A stretch of DNA of 64,000 nt from Firmicutes bacterium ASF500 (lineage in GTDB: Bacteria > Bacillota > Clostridia > Oscillospirales > Oscillospiraceae), in contig CP097573.1 of the NCBI GenBank assembly GCA_000492175.2, positions 3,534,001-3,598,000 on the forward strand. Direction: 5' to 3'. The translations under genes and the position numbers were made by a program. Position 1 is the stretch's first letter; each line of letters starts with the position of its first letter. The notes beneath the pieces were generated by a model. It was not told the origin of the DNA and did not search any database. It saw only the letters and a list, made by a program, of their open reading frames with translations. This document shows, in pieces, positions 46,861 to 54,571 of the stretch.

Positions 46861-48211
46861 ACCCATCGCCTTCGCCGCCAACCAGAGGGACGAGGTACGG
46901 GATCTCCACGATGTGGCCGGCGCGCTGGGAGCGCAGCCGGGGATGAAACAGCAGACCTTCATCGCGCAGGACTGCCTCACTCCCTGGGATACCCAGCAGG
47001 CCCGCATCTTCACCCCGGAGAGCAAGGCCCCCACCCTGGCCAGCGCGGACGGAGGCGGCGGACGGAATCCTGGCGGGCTTCTGTTTACAGCTGGATTAAC
47101 TGGCAGTCTGACTCCCTGGGATAACCAGCAAAGGCGTATCTCTACTCCCTATGGTGTCGCCCCAACGATCAACAGCGGCGAGCTGAAGCCGGGTGGACTT
47201 CTGTTTGTAGCAGGCTTCTGCGCCGGAGCCGCCCCTTCGGCTGGCGGGATCGGTTATCAGGAGGAGATCGCTCCAACGCTGAAAGCGACCGCCAGTGGGA
47301 ACATGATGCCCTCCATTCTCTGCCTCACCGGTCATGGGGGGCAACGCATGGACATTACAACCGATATGACGCCCACGCTCCGGGCACAGATGGGCGTCCA
47401 TCTGCCGCTGATCTGTCTCAACGACCAGGGCGGCGGCGTCATGTCCTGCTCTGAAGATGTGGCTGGGACGCTGCGGGCTCAGGAGCATGGACATCAGCCG
47501 CTGGTCATGGGTACGCAGCAGGGCGGCGCTGAGATCATGGTCGGGATATTCCAGACTATAACCGCCGCAGCCGGGATGAGCGGAAACAATCAGCCGGCCC
47601 TATTTGAGAACCACGGTATTGATGCCCGCTACACCGGCCCGCATCCGGTATCACCCACCATCACTGCCCGCGCGGGAACTGGAGGCGGGAACCTCCCTCT
47701 GGCGCTGCAGTCAGTAGATACAATTTGTATCTCAGGCAACGCCATCGACCGCCAGCCTCAGAACGGCGGCAACGGCCTTGGCTGTCAGGAGGGCATCGCC
47801 TACACGCTGACCGCCACAGATCACCATGCGGTCTTTTCGCGGCAGAGAGTGGATGTGTTCAAAGACGACGATGTTGCGTCTACCGAGAGCGCCCGCCAAC
47901 ATAAGGACGCTACCGACCTCGTCTGTCAGCCAGCGTATCAGGAAACGGTGGGCGCACTGACCAGCAGCGACCGAAAAGGCCCCAACAGCCAGTATGTGGG
48001 ACAGGATAAGCTGATTGTGGATGGTCCTCTGCTCATCCGGAGACTGACGCCGCTGGAATGCGAAAGGCTCCAGGGTTTTCCCGATTTTTGGACAGAACTG
48101 CCGGGGGCCTCCGACTCCTCACGCTATAAAGCACTCGGGAATTCGGTCGCAATTCCTTGTGTAGAGTACATTATGCGGGGCATCGCCATGGCGGTCACTC
48201 CTGTAAAATAG
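46400..48211 (+). CDS. C5-cytosine DNA methyltransferase, C-terminal half with expanded recognition region
   Basis: This 603-residue product in frame +2 overlaps the N-terminal-half gene by 461 bp. AAGGAG at 46387-46392 lies 7 bases before ATG 46400, so it can be translated on its own. Residues about 75-155 include LSEEDVFSLSQILQDAPPRKYYLSKTACLGILRRAGERGKELPP, which looks like conserved protein rather than a shadow frame. The middle 300 residues hold about eight degenerate repeats built on xPT[LI]xA. The end has motif IX-like RRLTPLECERLQGFPDFW and motif X RYKALGNSVAIPCVEYI. The repeat region is probably the target-recognition domain. Confidence 0.75.
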   Translation: MQIWNEDGQGSLFAHDGCAGRTCPAHSAQGPPRGRTSASSSRRSSELRTIPFMSLDLTPGHGNLLGESYWEVISPWPGGSSMLNTGPAPLSEEDVFSLSQILQDAPPRKYYLSKTACLGILRRAGERGKELPPQLKAALMAQAGLIPLAAPASEPIAFAANQRDEVRDLHDVAGALGAQPGMKQQTFIAQDCLTPWDTQQARIFTPESKAPTLASADGGGGRNPGGLLFTAGLTGSLTPWDNQQRRISTPYGVAPTINSGELKPGGLLFVAGFCAGAAPSAGGIGYQEEIAPTLKATASGNMMPSILCLTGHGGQRMDITTDMTPTLRAQMGVHLPLICLNDQGGGVMSCSEDVAGTLRAQEHGHQPLVMGTQQGGAEIMVGIFQTITAAAGMSGNNQPALFENHGIDARYTGPHPVSPTITARAGTGGGNLPLALQSVDTICISGNAIDRQPQNGGNGLGCQEGIAYTLTATDHHAVFSRQRVDVFKDDDVASTESARQHKDATDLVCQPAYQETVGALTSSDRKGPNSQYVGQDKLIVDGPLLIRRLTPLECERLQGFPDFWTELPGASDSSRYKALGNSVAIPCVEYIMRGIAMAVTPVK

Positions 48212-48323
48212 CATTGTCAGTTTTGCTTCGTCTTGCAAAAACTTCTTTGTTGGTATGTGTGAATAGCTATTGTCCGGCGTTTCCGATATACTTGCCATAC
48301 CGCCCAGGAAAGGAGAACCCTAT

Positions 48324-48674
48324 ATGACAGAGAAAACAAAAAATCTATGCGCCCAGATCCCGGAGTCCCTCCACGCCAAGGTGCGGGAGCGGCAGGAGGA
48401 GTCCGGGCAGACGCTGGGTCAGTACATGACCGAACTCATTGCAAAATTTTATGAACAGGAGGGTAAACCCACCATGAAAGAGAACCAGAGAACTGTAGCC
48501 TTCCAGGTGTCCACCGAGCTGTTCGATCAGTTCAAGGGCTACCTCAAGCGGAAGGGCATCAAGCAGAACGCCTTCTTCCTGGACTGCATCCGGCAGGCAC
48601 TGGAGGAGGCTGAACAGACAGCCAATGGGGAATCGGAGCCGGAGGCGGAACAGGAAACGGAACAGGCTATGTGA
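48324..48674 (+). CDS. Tandem ribbon-helix-helix-like small protein
   Basis: This 116-residue protein has two similar segments, each a strand followed by two helices: NLCAQIPESLHAKVRERQEESGQTLGQYMTELIAKFYE and RTVAFQVSTELFDQFKGYLKRKGIKQNAFFLDCIRQALEE. The pattern is that of Arc/MetJ-type RHH DNA-binding domains joined in one chain, with a Glu-rich tail. It could repress the transfer operon or act at the relaxosome. The ATG at 48324 has AAAGGAG upstream; an earlier in-frame codon at 48270 lacks one. The gap 48212-48323 may hold its promoter. Confidence 0.6.
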   Translation: MTEKTKNLCAQIPESLHAKVRERQEESGQTLGQYMTELIAKFYEQEGKPTMKENQRTVAFQVSTELFDQFKGYLKRKGIKQNAFFLDCIRQALEEAEQTANGESEPEAEQETEQAM

Positions 48675-48677
48675 CCC

Positions 48678-48704
48678 AGTAAGGGCGGCAATGCCGCCTT
48701 TACT
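48678..48704. repeat. 12-bp hairpin with AAT loop
   Basis: 48678-48689 pairs with 48693-48704 (AGTAAGGGCGGC with GCCGCCTTTACT, one G-T). It stands between the RHH gene and the VirB3-like gene, 15 bp before the start codon; it may reduce read-through or sequester the ribosome site region. Confidence 0.6.
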
Positions 48705-48718
48705 TATTGGAGGTGATT

Positions 48719-48988
48719 GTGATTTATATCTACCCTGATAACCTGAGAGCAAAACCCAAGCTGTGGCTGTGGGAGCTGCGGGACGTGGCGGTCATTGGCA
48801 TCGGGTTTTTATTCTCTGTCCTGGCGTTGGCGAATGGGTCTGGAATGCTGCTGATGATCCTGACGGTGCTGTTCGCCTTCCTCTCCATCCGCATGGAGGG
48901 AGCCAGCATCCTGGACTTCCTGCGCTGCGCTGTCTGCTTCCTGTTCCTGCACCAGCAATATTACGAGTGGAGGGCCCCACAAAAATGA
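48719..48988 (+). CDS. VirB3/PrgI-like transfer membrane protein
   Basis: This 89-residue protein has two adjacent membrane helices (VAVIGIGFLFSVLALANGSGM, LLMILTVLFAFLSIRM) after a short N-terminal IYIYPDNLRAKPKLWLWELRD segment. The layout is that of PrgI/VirB3 proteins encoded directly before the VirB4 ATPase. GTG 48719 was chosen because GGAGGTG lies 5 bases upstream; a TTG at 48707 overlaps that site. It overlaps the next gene by ATGA. Confidence 0.75.
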   Translation: MIYIYPDNLRAKPKLWLWELRDVAVIGIGFLFSVLALANGSGMLLMILTVLFAFLSIRMEGASILDFLRCAVCFLFLHQQYYEWRAPQK

Positions 48989-49356
48989 CAGACGCAGAAA
49001 TGAGACAGTGGCTGGCTGTCACAGAAAACAGCCGCTTTCAATGGACTGAGGATAAAATCACAAGTCTGAATGGCCGCGGCGCGCTTTACTATTTCGGCGG
49101 AGAGGACGGAATCTATATCCGAATCCAGCCGGGAGGGGAACTCTCTGTTGGAACCTATAAGGGGGCGTTTCCTCATATCGGAGAAGCACTCTTTACCCGG
49201 AAAGCGGTCATGGACTGCGGTGACTTCAACCGGGCGTTTCAGAAAGCGGCACAACTGGGAGGCCGGCAGTTTTTGCAGGATATGTTTTCCAGCAAGCCTT
49301 CCCAGGAGTTTATTGAAATTCCTGCACCTCCCGGTATGGGAATGCAGATGATGTAG
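48985..49356 (+). CDS. Uncharacterised ICE protein with GMGMQMM tail
   Basis: This 123-residue soluble protein has MTDAEMRQWLAVTENSRFQW, a strand region (ALYYFGGEDGIYIRIQPGGELSVGTYKGAFPHIGEALF), a helix (DFNRAFQKAAQLGGRQFLQDMF), then a proline-rich end and the Met-rich tail. It lies inside the transfer operon between VirB3-like and VirB4-associated genes, overlapping the former. Unlike its neighbours it carries the Met/Gly tail. The next gene has its own AGGAGG after this stop, so the tail is not needed for coupling. Confidence 0.6.
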   Translation: MTDAEMRQWLAVTENSRFQWTEDKITSLNGRGALYYFGGEDGIYIRIQPGGELSVGTYKGAFPHIGEALFTRKAVMDCGDFNRAFQKAAQLGGRQFLQDMFSSKPSQEFIEIPAPPGMGMQMM

Positions 49357-49367
49357 GAGGTATCCAC

Positions 49368-49946
49368 TTGAACCGAAAACAGAAAAAAGAGCTGCGGCGG
49401 CATCTGTCCACCCGGCAGCTCATGGGGATTGACCAGCTCACCGATCACGGCCTGAAGACGGCCAGAGGTGAGCTGGTTTTTTATCTGGTCAGCCCGGACA
49501 ACCTCTCCGTCCTGTCCGCCGAGGGGGTCCGGGGCCGCGTCCGCGCCCTGACGGAGCTGCTGCGGGGTATGGAAGCAGTGGAGCTGCTGGCCCTGGATTC
49601 CCGCGAATCCTTCCAGAGCAACAAGCACCACTATCAGGCCCGGCTGGAGCAGGAGGATCTCCCCGCCCTGCGGGAGCTGCTCCGGCAGGACATGGGCCAC
49701 TTGGACGAGATCCAGTCCACCACCGCCTCGGCGCGGGAGTTCGCCCTCGTCTACCGCAGGGAGGAAAAGTCCACCGAGGACGCCGGACACCTGAAGCAGA
49801 TCGAGAAGCGCGTCCGGGACTGCGGCTTTCACGTCCGCATGGCGGAGGAGCAGGACATGATGCGTCTGCTGGCGGTGTACTACCAGCAGGACGTGACCAC
49901 GGAGCAGTTTGACCGCTTTGACGGGGAAAGGAGCGCCAATGGCTAA
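49368..49946 (+). CDS. VirB4-associated transfer protein
   Basis: This 192-residue soluble, charged protein has KKELRRHLSTRQLMGIDQLTDHGLKTARGELVFYLVSPDNLSVLSAEGVRGRVRAL, then helices with SRESFQSNKHHYQARLEQEDLPALRELL. The opening part resembles the N-terminal, non-ATPase region of VirB4/TrsE-type proteins and may have split from it. The TTG start at 49368 has AGGAGGT. It overlaps the VirB4 gene by 8 bp. The role in the secretion complex is inferred from position. Confidence 0.6.
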   Translation: MNRKQKKELRRHLSTRQLMGIDQLTDHGLKTARGELVFYLVSPDNLSVLSAEGVRGRVRALTELLRGMEAVELLALDSRESFQSNKHHYQARLEQEDLPALRELLRQDMGHLDEIQSTTASAREFALVYRREEKSTEDAGHLKQIEKRVRDCGFHVRMAEEQDMMRLLAVYYQQDVTTEQFDRFDGERSANG

Positions 49947-51777
49947 AAAGCAGATAAAAAGGAAGAAAAAAGCAGCATTAAAACCAGAAGCTGTACCGCC
50001 CAAGGACTTCCTGGACATGATTGCCCCCGCCGCCGTGAAGTTCAACACGGACAGCTATATCCTGGGCGGAGCGTATCACTGCACCCTGGCCCTGCGGGGC
50101 TATCCCACCAGCACCGAAGAGCTGGCCCTGCTCCGGCATCTGGGCGAGAAAAGCGGCGTGACTCTGCGGATCTATACCCGCCAGGTCACGCCGGCCGAGG
50201 AGAACGCCATCCTCCACAACGCCACGAACCGCAGCCGCATGGAGCGCGGCAACACCAACGACATGAAGCAGAGTATTACGGCGGAGGCCAACCTCCAGGA
50301 CGTGGCCGCTCTCATCACCACGATGCACCGCAACCGGGAGCCGCTGGTCCACTGCGCCGTGTTTATTGAGCTCTCCGCCAGGGACGCAGACGGCCTCCGC
50401 TCCCTTCGGGACGATGTGACCGCCGAGCTGACCCGCTCCAAGCTGAACGCTGACCGTGTCCTCCTCCGTCAGCGGGATGGCTTCCTCGCCTCCAACCCCG
50501 CTGGGAGCAACGTCTTCGGCTCCCTCTATGAACGGGTGCTGCCCGCCTCCAGCGTGGCGAACCTCTTCCCCTTCAACTACTCCGGCAAGAACGATCCCAA
50601 CGGCTTCTATGTGGGCCGGGACCGCTACGGCTCCAACATCATCGTAGACCTGGACCGCCGCGCCGAGGATAAGACTACCGCCAGTGTCCTCATCCTGGGC
50701 AACTCCGGCCAGGGCAAGAGCTACCTGCTGAAGCTCCTTCTCTGCAATATCCTGGAGAGCGGCAAGTCCGCTCTCTGCCTCGATCCTGAGCATGAGCTCA
50801 TCGACCTGTGCGCCAACCTGGGCGGCTGCTTCGCTGATCTTATGAGCGGGCAGTACATCATCAACCCCCTGGAACCCAAGCTGTGGGATATCGATGGTGA
50901 GGACGATCCGGAAGCACCAGCCGCCTTCCGGCAGCGGACGCGCCTGAGCCAGCACATCTCCTTCCTCAAGGACTTTTTCCGGGCCTATAAGGACTTTTCT
51001 GACCGCCACATCGACACCATCGAGCTGATGCTGGAACGGCTGTACAGGAAGTGGGGACTCAACAATCACACGGATTTCCAGTCCATGCGGCCCGATGATT
51101 TCCCCATCCTCTCCGACCTTTACGATGTGATCGAGGACGCCTACCAGCACTATGACAGAGAGGAAAATCCGCTGTACCCGCGGGAACTGCTGCAGGAAGT
51201 CCTGCTGGGCCTCCACTCCATGTGCAGGGGCGCCGAAAGCAAGTTCTTCAACGGCCACACCAACATCACCAGCTCCCGTTTTTTGGTCTTCGGCGTAAAG
51301 GGACTTCTCCAGGCCAGCCGGAACGTCAAGGACGCCATGCTCTTCAATGTCCTGTCCTACCTCAGCGACAAACTGCTGACCGAGGGAAACACCGTGGCCA
51401 CGCTGGACGAGCTGTACATCTGGCTTTCCAACGTGACCACCATTGAGTATATCCGCAACACCCTCAAGCGGGTGCGGAAGAAAGAATCCGCCCTCATTCT
51501 GGCCTCGCAGAACCTCGAGGACTTTGACGTAGACGGCATCCGGGAGCTGACCCGGCCCCTCTTCGCCATCCCCACCCACCAGTTCCTCTTCAACGCTGGC
51601 AGCGTGGATAAGCGGTTCTATATGGACAACCTCCAGCTGGAGGAGTCCGAATTTGAGCTGATCCGCTACCCCCAGCGGGGCGTCTGCCTCTATAAGTGCG
51701 GCAACGAGCGGTATCTCCTGGAAGTTCACGCCCCGCCCCACAAGGCGGAGCTGTTCGGAAAAGCGGGCGGACGGTAA
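49939..51777 (+). CDS. VirB4/TrsE-type conjugation ATPase
   Basis: This 612-residue secretion ATPase has Walker A in ILGNSGQGKSYLLKLLL (about 250), Walker B-type strand in TVATLDELYIWLSN, and the FAIPTHQFLFNAGS/ILASQNLEDF segments common to VirB4. The N-terminal third matches the family's membrane-proximal domain (YPTSTEELALLRHLGEKSG, GFLASNPAG). It powers pilus assembly and substrate transfer at the inner face of the membrane. The ATG at 49939 follows AAAGGAG. There is no Met/Gly tail. The convergent YolD-like gene ends one base after its stop. Confidence 0.92.
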   Translation: MAKKQIKRKKKAALKPEAVPPKDFLDMIAPAAVKFNTDSYILGGAYHCTLALRGYPTSTEELALLRHLGEKSGVTLRIYTRQVTPAEENAILHNATNRSRMERGNTNDMKQSITAEANLQDVAALITTMHRNREPLVHCAVFIELSARDADGLRSLRDDVTAELTRSKLNADRVLLRQRDGFLASNPAGSNVFGSLYERVLPASSVANLFPFNYSGKNDPNGFYVGRDRYGSNIIVDLDRRAEDKTTASVLILGNSGQGKSYLLKLLLCNILESGKSALCLDPEHELIDLCANLGGCFADLMSGQYIINPLEPKLWDIDGEDDPEAPAAFRQRTRLSQHISFLKDFFRAYKDFSDRHIDTIELMLERLYRKWGLNNHTDFQSMRPDDFPILSDLYDVIEDAYQHYDREENPLYPRELLQEVLLGLHSMCRGAESKFFNGHTNITSSRFLVFGVKGLLQASRNVKDAMLFNVLSYLSDKLLTEGNTVATLDELYIWLSNVTTIEYIRNTLKRVRKKESALILASQNLEDFDVDGIRELTRPLFAIPTHQFLFNAGSVDKRFYMDNLQLEESEFELIRYPQRGVCLYKCGNERYLLEVHAPPHKAELFGKAGGR

Positions 51778-51778
51778 G

Positions 51779-52174
51779 TCACTGGATATCCAGAATGTTC
51801 TCGATCACGATCCGCTCTCCTCCCATCATGATCAGAGCGCCCGCATAATCATCAAGTTTCTTCAACTGGCCGGTGGTGGTGACGTATGCGCCCCCGGATT
51901 TCTTTTGGTCCGGACGAAACCAGGTCACAGTGATCTGCGGCTTGGAGGAAATCCTGTCTGCCAGGCCTTGCAGCTTCCTATCCAGAATGGACTTCTCATC
52001 CTCCGTCAATTCGGGCCGCTCATCGGTCAGCCGGGCCGTCTCCTGGACAGCGTCCTCATAGCCGGTCAGGGCCCGGAAGGGCTGGAACTGCGCCGCCCGG
52101 TCGATCATTGGCATCTGAGGGCGGGTGGAGGAGACGTGGTGCGGCAGGTTGATGATATCGTCATGCCTCCCCAC
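51779..52174 (-). CDS. YolD-like protein
   Basis: This 131-residue protein reads GRHDDIINLPHHVSSTRPQMPMIDRAAQFQPFRALTGYEDAV at its start, the signature of the YolD-like family. A small beta-barrel part (ITVTWFRPDQKKSGGAYVTTTGQLKKLDDYAGALIM) follows. YolD-like proteins are encoded next to Y-family polymerases and are thought to act with them. The GTG start at 52174 with GGAGGG upstream was chosen by family N-terminus. It overlaps the polymerase gene by 14 bp, so they are coupled on the minus strand, opposite to the transfer operon. Confidence 0.85.
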   Translation of the reverse strand: MGRHDDIINLPHHVSSTRPQMPMIDRAAQFQPFRALTGYEDAVQETARLTDERPELTEDEKSILDRKLQGLADRISSKPQITVTWFRPDQKKSGGAYVTTTGQLKKLDDYAGALIMMGGERIVIENILDIQ

Positions 52175-53663
52175 TGCGATGCCCTCCAATCGTGCGATTG
52201 CGTTCCTTTGCTGTCGCGCCCTCTTCCAGATTCATGCCTTTGAGAATGGCGTTTTTCCCAAACCGCTTCTTAATGTCCAGCACCGTCTGCTGCACCTTCT
52301 TCTCCCGCTCAAGCTCCGCTGTCTCCTTGGCCCGCTTCTCCTCAACAGCGTGATAGTCAGTGAAGAAATCCATCTGTTCAAAGGCTTTCTTATCCGGCGC
52401 AGATTTCTCGTCCGAAACGCGGGTGGCCGTGAGATAAAGCCGGCGCACCAGCAAGCTCCGGTCAATGATCCGGTCGAACAGTTCCAGAGCGGCAGTGATG
52501 ATGCGCCTGGTGGAAGCGGTGTACTCCTCCAGATTGGCGGTGCCGTGGGCATGCTTGGGGACGGCCCTGCCGTAGCGGTCTCTGATCACTTCCCCTTTAT
52601 ACCCGCGGCCTTTCAGATTTTCAATATCATAGCCCACTGTCAGTACCAGCTGGTCAGTGACCAGCCCCTTGTCCACCAGATCCAGCGCCAGCTGGTCCGC
52701 CATCTCCCGCACCACCAGCCGGGCCTTGTCATAACCGTAAGGACATTGCAAAACCTGCCCGGAGCCGATGCTCTTGGACTCCGGCGTGTATGCTTTGATG
52801 TCCGCCATTGTGACTGGTTCCCAGCCCCAGGCATGGTCAATCAACAGCTCTGCGTTGACCCCAAACAGCTTATAGAGCAGATCCTCGTTCTCCAGGGAGC
52901 AGCGGGCAACATCGCCCATGGTATAGATGCCATGGGCCTCCAGCTTTCTGGCGTACCCGCCGCCAACCCGCCAGAAATCGGTGAGGGGCCTGTGCTCCCA
53001 CAGCAGGCGGCGGTAGGTGCGCTCGTCCAGCTTGGCGATGCGGACGCCGTTGACATCGGGATGGATGTGCTTCGCAACAATATCCATAGCGACTTTGCAG
53101 AGGTACAGATTCGTGCCGATTCCCGCCGTTGCTGTGATGCCGGTAGTCTCCAGTACATCCGAAATAATCTTACCCGCCAATTCTCTGGCGTTGAGTTTAT
53201 AGGTGTCCAGATAGTTGGTCACATCCATCAGGACTTCGTCAATCGAATAGTTATGGATATCCTCCGGCGCAATGTATTTCAGGTACACATTGTAGACCCT
53301 GGTACTCCATTCCATGTAGTGGGCCATCCTGGGCGGGGCCACGATGTAGTCCAGCGCCAGACCGGGATCGTCTTTCAAAGCGGTATCGTCCGAGGAGGAG
53401 CCGGTGAACTGCCGCCCCGGAGCGGAGCGGAGCCGCTGGGCGTTGACCTCCCTGACCCGCTGTACCACCTCAAACAGCCGCGCCCTGCCGGAGATGCCCC
53501 AGGCTTTCAGGCTGGGGGTGACCGCAAGGCAGATGGTCTTCTCCGTCCGGCTCAAATCCGCCACCACAAGGTTGGTGGTCAGGGGATCGAGGCCGCGCTC
53601 GATGCATTCGACGCTGGCGTAAAATGATTTGAGATCACAGGCAAGATAAGTTCTCTCCTTCAC
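52161..53663 (-). CDS. Y-family DNA polymerase (UmuC/DinB-like)
   Basis: This 500-residue translesion polymerase has palm motifs YLACDLKSFYASVECIERG (first catalytic Asp and steric Tyr) and NYSIDEVLMDVT (SIDE catalytic pair), fingers and thumb (GITATAGIGTNLYLCKVAMD, the helix-hairpin-helix region YARKLEAHGIYTMGDVARC), and a C-terminal little-finger domain. The length and YolD partner resemble UvrX/YqjW-type polymerases on mobile elements of Firmicutes. It would help replicate damaged or single-stranded incoming DNA. The GTG start at 53663 follows AAGGGGG. The long upstream frame to 54371 is a shadow of the opposite gene. Confidence 0.9.
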   Translation of the reverse strand: MKERTYLACDLKSFYASVECIERGLDPLTTNLVVADLSRTEKTICLAVTPSLKAWGISGRARLFEVVQRVREVNAQRLRSAPGRQFTGSSSDDTALKDDPGLALDYIVAPPRMAHYMEWSTRVYNVYLKYIAPEDIHNYSIDEVLMDVTNYLDTYKLNARELAGKIISDVLETTGITATAGIGTNLYLCKVAMDIVAKHIHPDVNGVRIAKLDERTYRRLLWEHRPLTDFWRVGGGYARKLEAHGIYTMGDVARCSLENEDLLYKLFGVNAELLIDHAWGWEPVTMADIKAYTPESKSIGSGQVLQCPYGYDKARLVVREMADQLALDLVDKGLVTDQLVLTVGYDIENLKGRGYKGEVIRDRYGRAVPKHAHGTANLEEYTASTRRIITAALELFDRIIDRSLLVRRLYLTATRVSDEKSAPDKKAFEQMDFFTDYHAVEEKRAKETAELEREKKVQQTVLDIKKRFGKNAILKGMNLEEGATAKERNRTIGGHRSGEA

Positions 53664-53765
53664 AACGCAGCCCCCTTTCCTTGCAGTTTCGCTCCGGAAC
53701 CTATCATAGCATACCCACACCAGACCAAACAAGTCAAAATAATAATGTCTAAAGGAGGAACCTCC

Positions 53766-54554
53766 ATGAACATCGTTGGATATGGCGGGGGAACGAATTC
53801 GACCGCCATGCTGATTGGATTGTACCACCGGAAGACCCCGGTGGATTTGATTCTGTTTTCCAATACCGGGGGTGAGCAGCCCCACACCTATGACTTTCTC
53901 CCCATCATGGACCGTTGGCTGGAGGAACACGGCCTGCCCACGATCACCCAGGTGGAATACACCGACAGGAATGGGGACCGTCTGACGCTGGAACAGGAAT
54001 GTCTCCGCTCCGGGAGCCTGCCCGCCATTGCCTATGGATACAAGAAATGTTCCCTCAAACACAAGGTGGCTCCCCAGGATAAATTCTGCAACAATTATCC
54101 GCCCTGCCGGGAGGCCTGGGCCAGAGGGGAACGTATTGTCAAGTTCATTGGCTTTGACATCGGGGAGCAGAAACGGCGGGACCATGCCCAGCCCATCGAT
54201 GACGCCGACACCAAATATAAAAAGGAATATCCGCTCATGGACTGGGGCTGGACGCGGGAGGACTGCGTCACTGCCATCCAGCAGGAGGGCCTGCCGCTGC
54301 CCGGCAAGTCCTCCTGCTTTTTTTGCCCGAGTATGAAGAAACGGGAGATCCGCACCCTCTACCACCAGCACCGGGATTTATACGACCGGGCCATCGCCAT
54401 TGAGGACGGCGCCCGGCCCAATCTCATCACGGTCAAGGGCCTTGGCAGGGACTGGGCGTGGCGGGATTTTGTAGAGGCTGACCTGAACCAGACTGCCATG
54501 TGCTGGATGTTCCCGGAGGACGATCTGCCTTGCAACTGCCACGACGGTGGCTGA
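53766..54554 (+). CDS. PP-loop ATPase, PAPS-reductase-like
   Basis: This 262-residue protein has a PP-loop variant (IVGYGGGTNSTAML) that fits the SGGxDS-type site of ATP pyrophosphatases, followed by LILFSNTGGEQPHTYDFLP, the pattern of phosphoadenosine-phosphosulfate-reductase-like enzymes. Cys pairs (KKCSLKHK, CNNYPPC, SSCFFCPSMK, CWMF, CNCH) suggest a zinc or iron-sulfur site. Relatives on phages and ICEs are called PAPS reductase-like; DndC, used in DNA phosphorothioation, belongs to the same superfamily. No Dnd partners are visible. AAAGGAGG lies 7 bases before ATG 53766. Confidence 0.75.
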   Translation: MNIVGYGGGTNSTAMLIGLYHRKTPVDLILFSNTGGEQPHTYDFLPIMDRWLEEHGLPTITQVEYTDRNGDRLTLEQECLRSGSLPAIAYGYKKCSLKHKVAPQDKFCNNYPPCREAWARGERIVKFIGFDIGEQKRRDHAQPIDDADTKYKKEYPLMDWGWTREDCVTAIQQEGLPLPGKSSCFFCPSMKKREIRTLYHQHRDLYDRAIAIEDGARPNLITVKGLGRDWAWRDFVEADLNQTAMCWMFPEDDLPCNCHDGG

Positions 54555-54571
54555 GAAAGGAGCGTTTTGAG

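Noticed and set aside
49978..51741. Minus-strand open frame of 587 codons opposite the VirB4 gene
   Set aside because: The plus strand encodes a clear VirB4 ATPase with Walker motifs; the opposite frame is a compositional artefact.
53664..54371. N-terminal extension of the Y-family polymerase frame to 54371
   Set aside because: The extension is antisense to the PP-loop gene and has no ribosome site; the GTG at 53663 gives the family-typical N-terminus.
53766..54554. Idea that the PP-loop gene is part of a Dnd phosphorothioation cluster
   Set aside because: No DndA, B, D, E or restriction partners are present on either side within the window.
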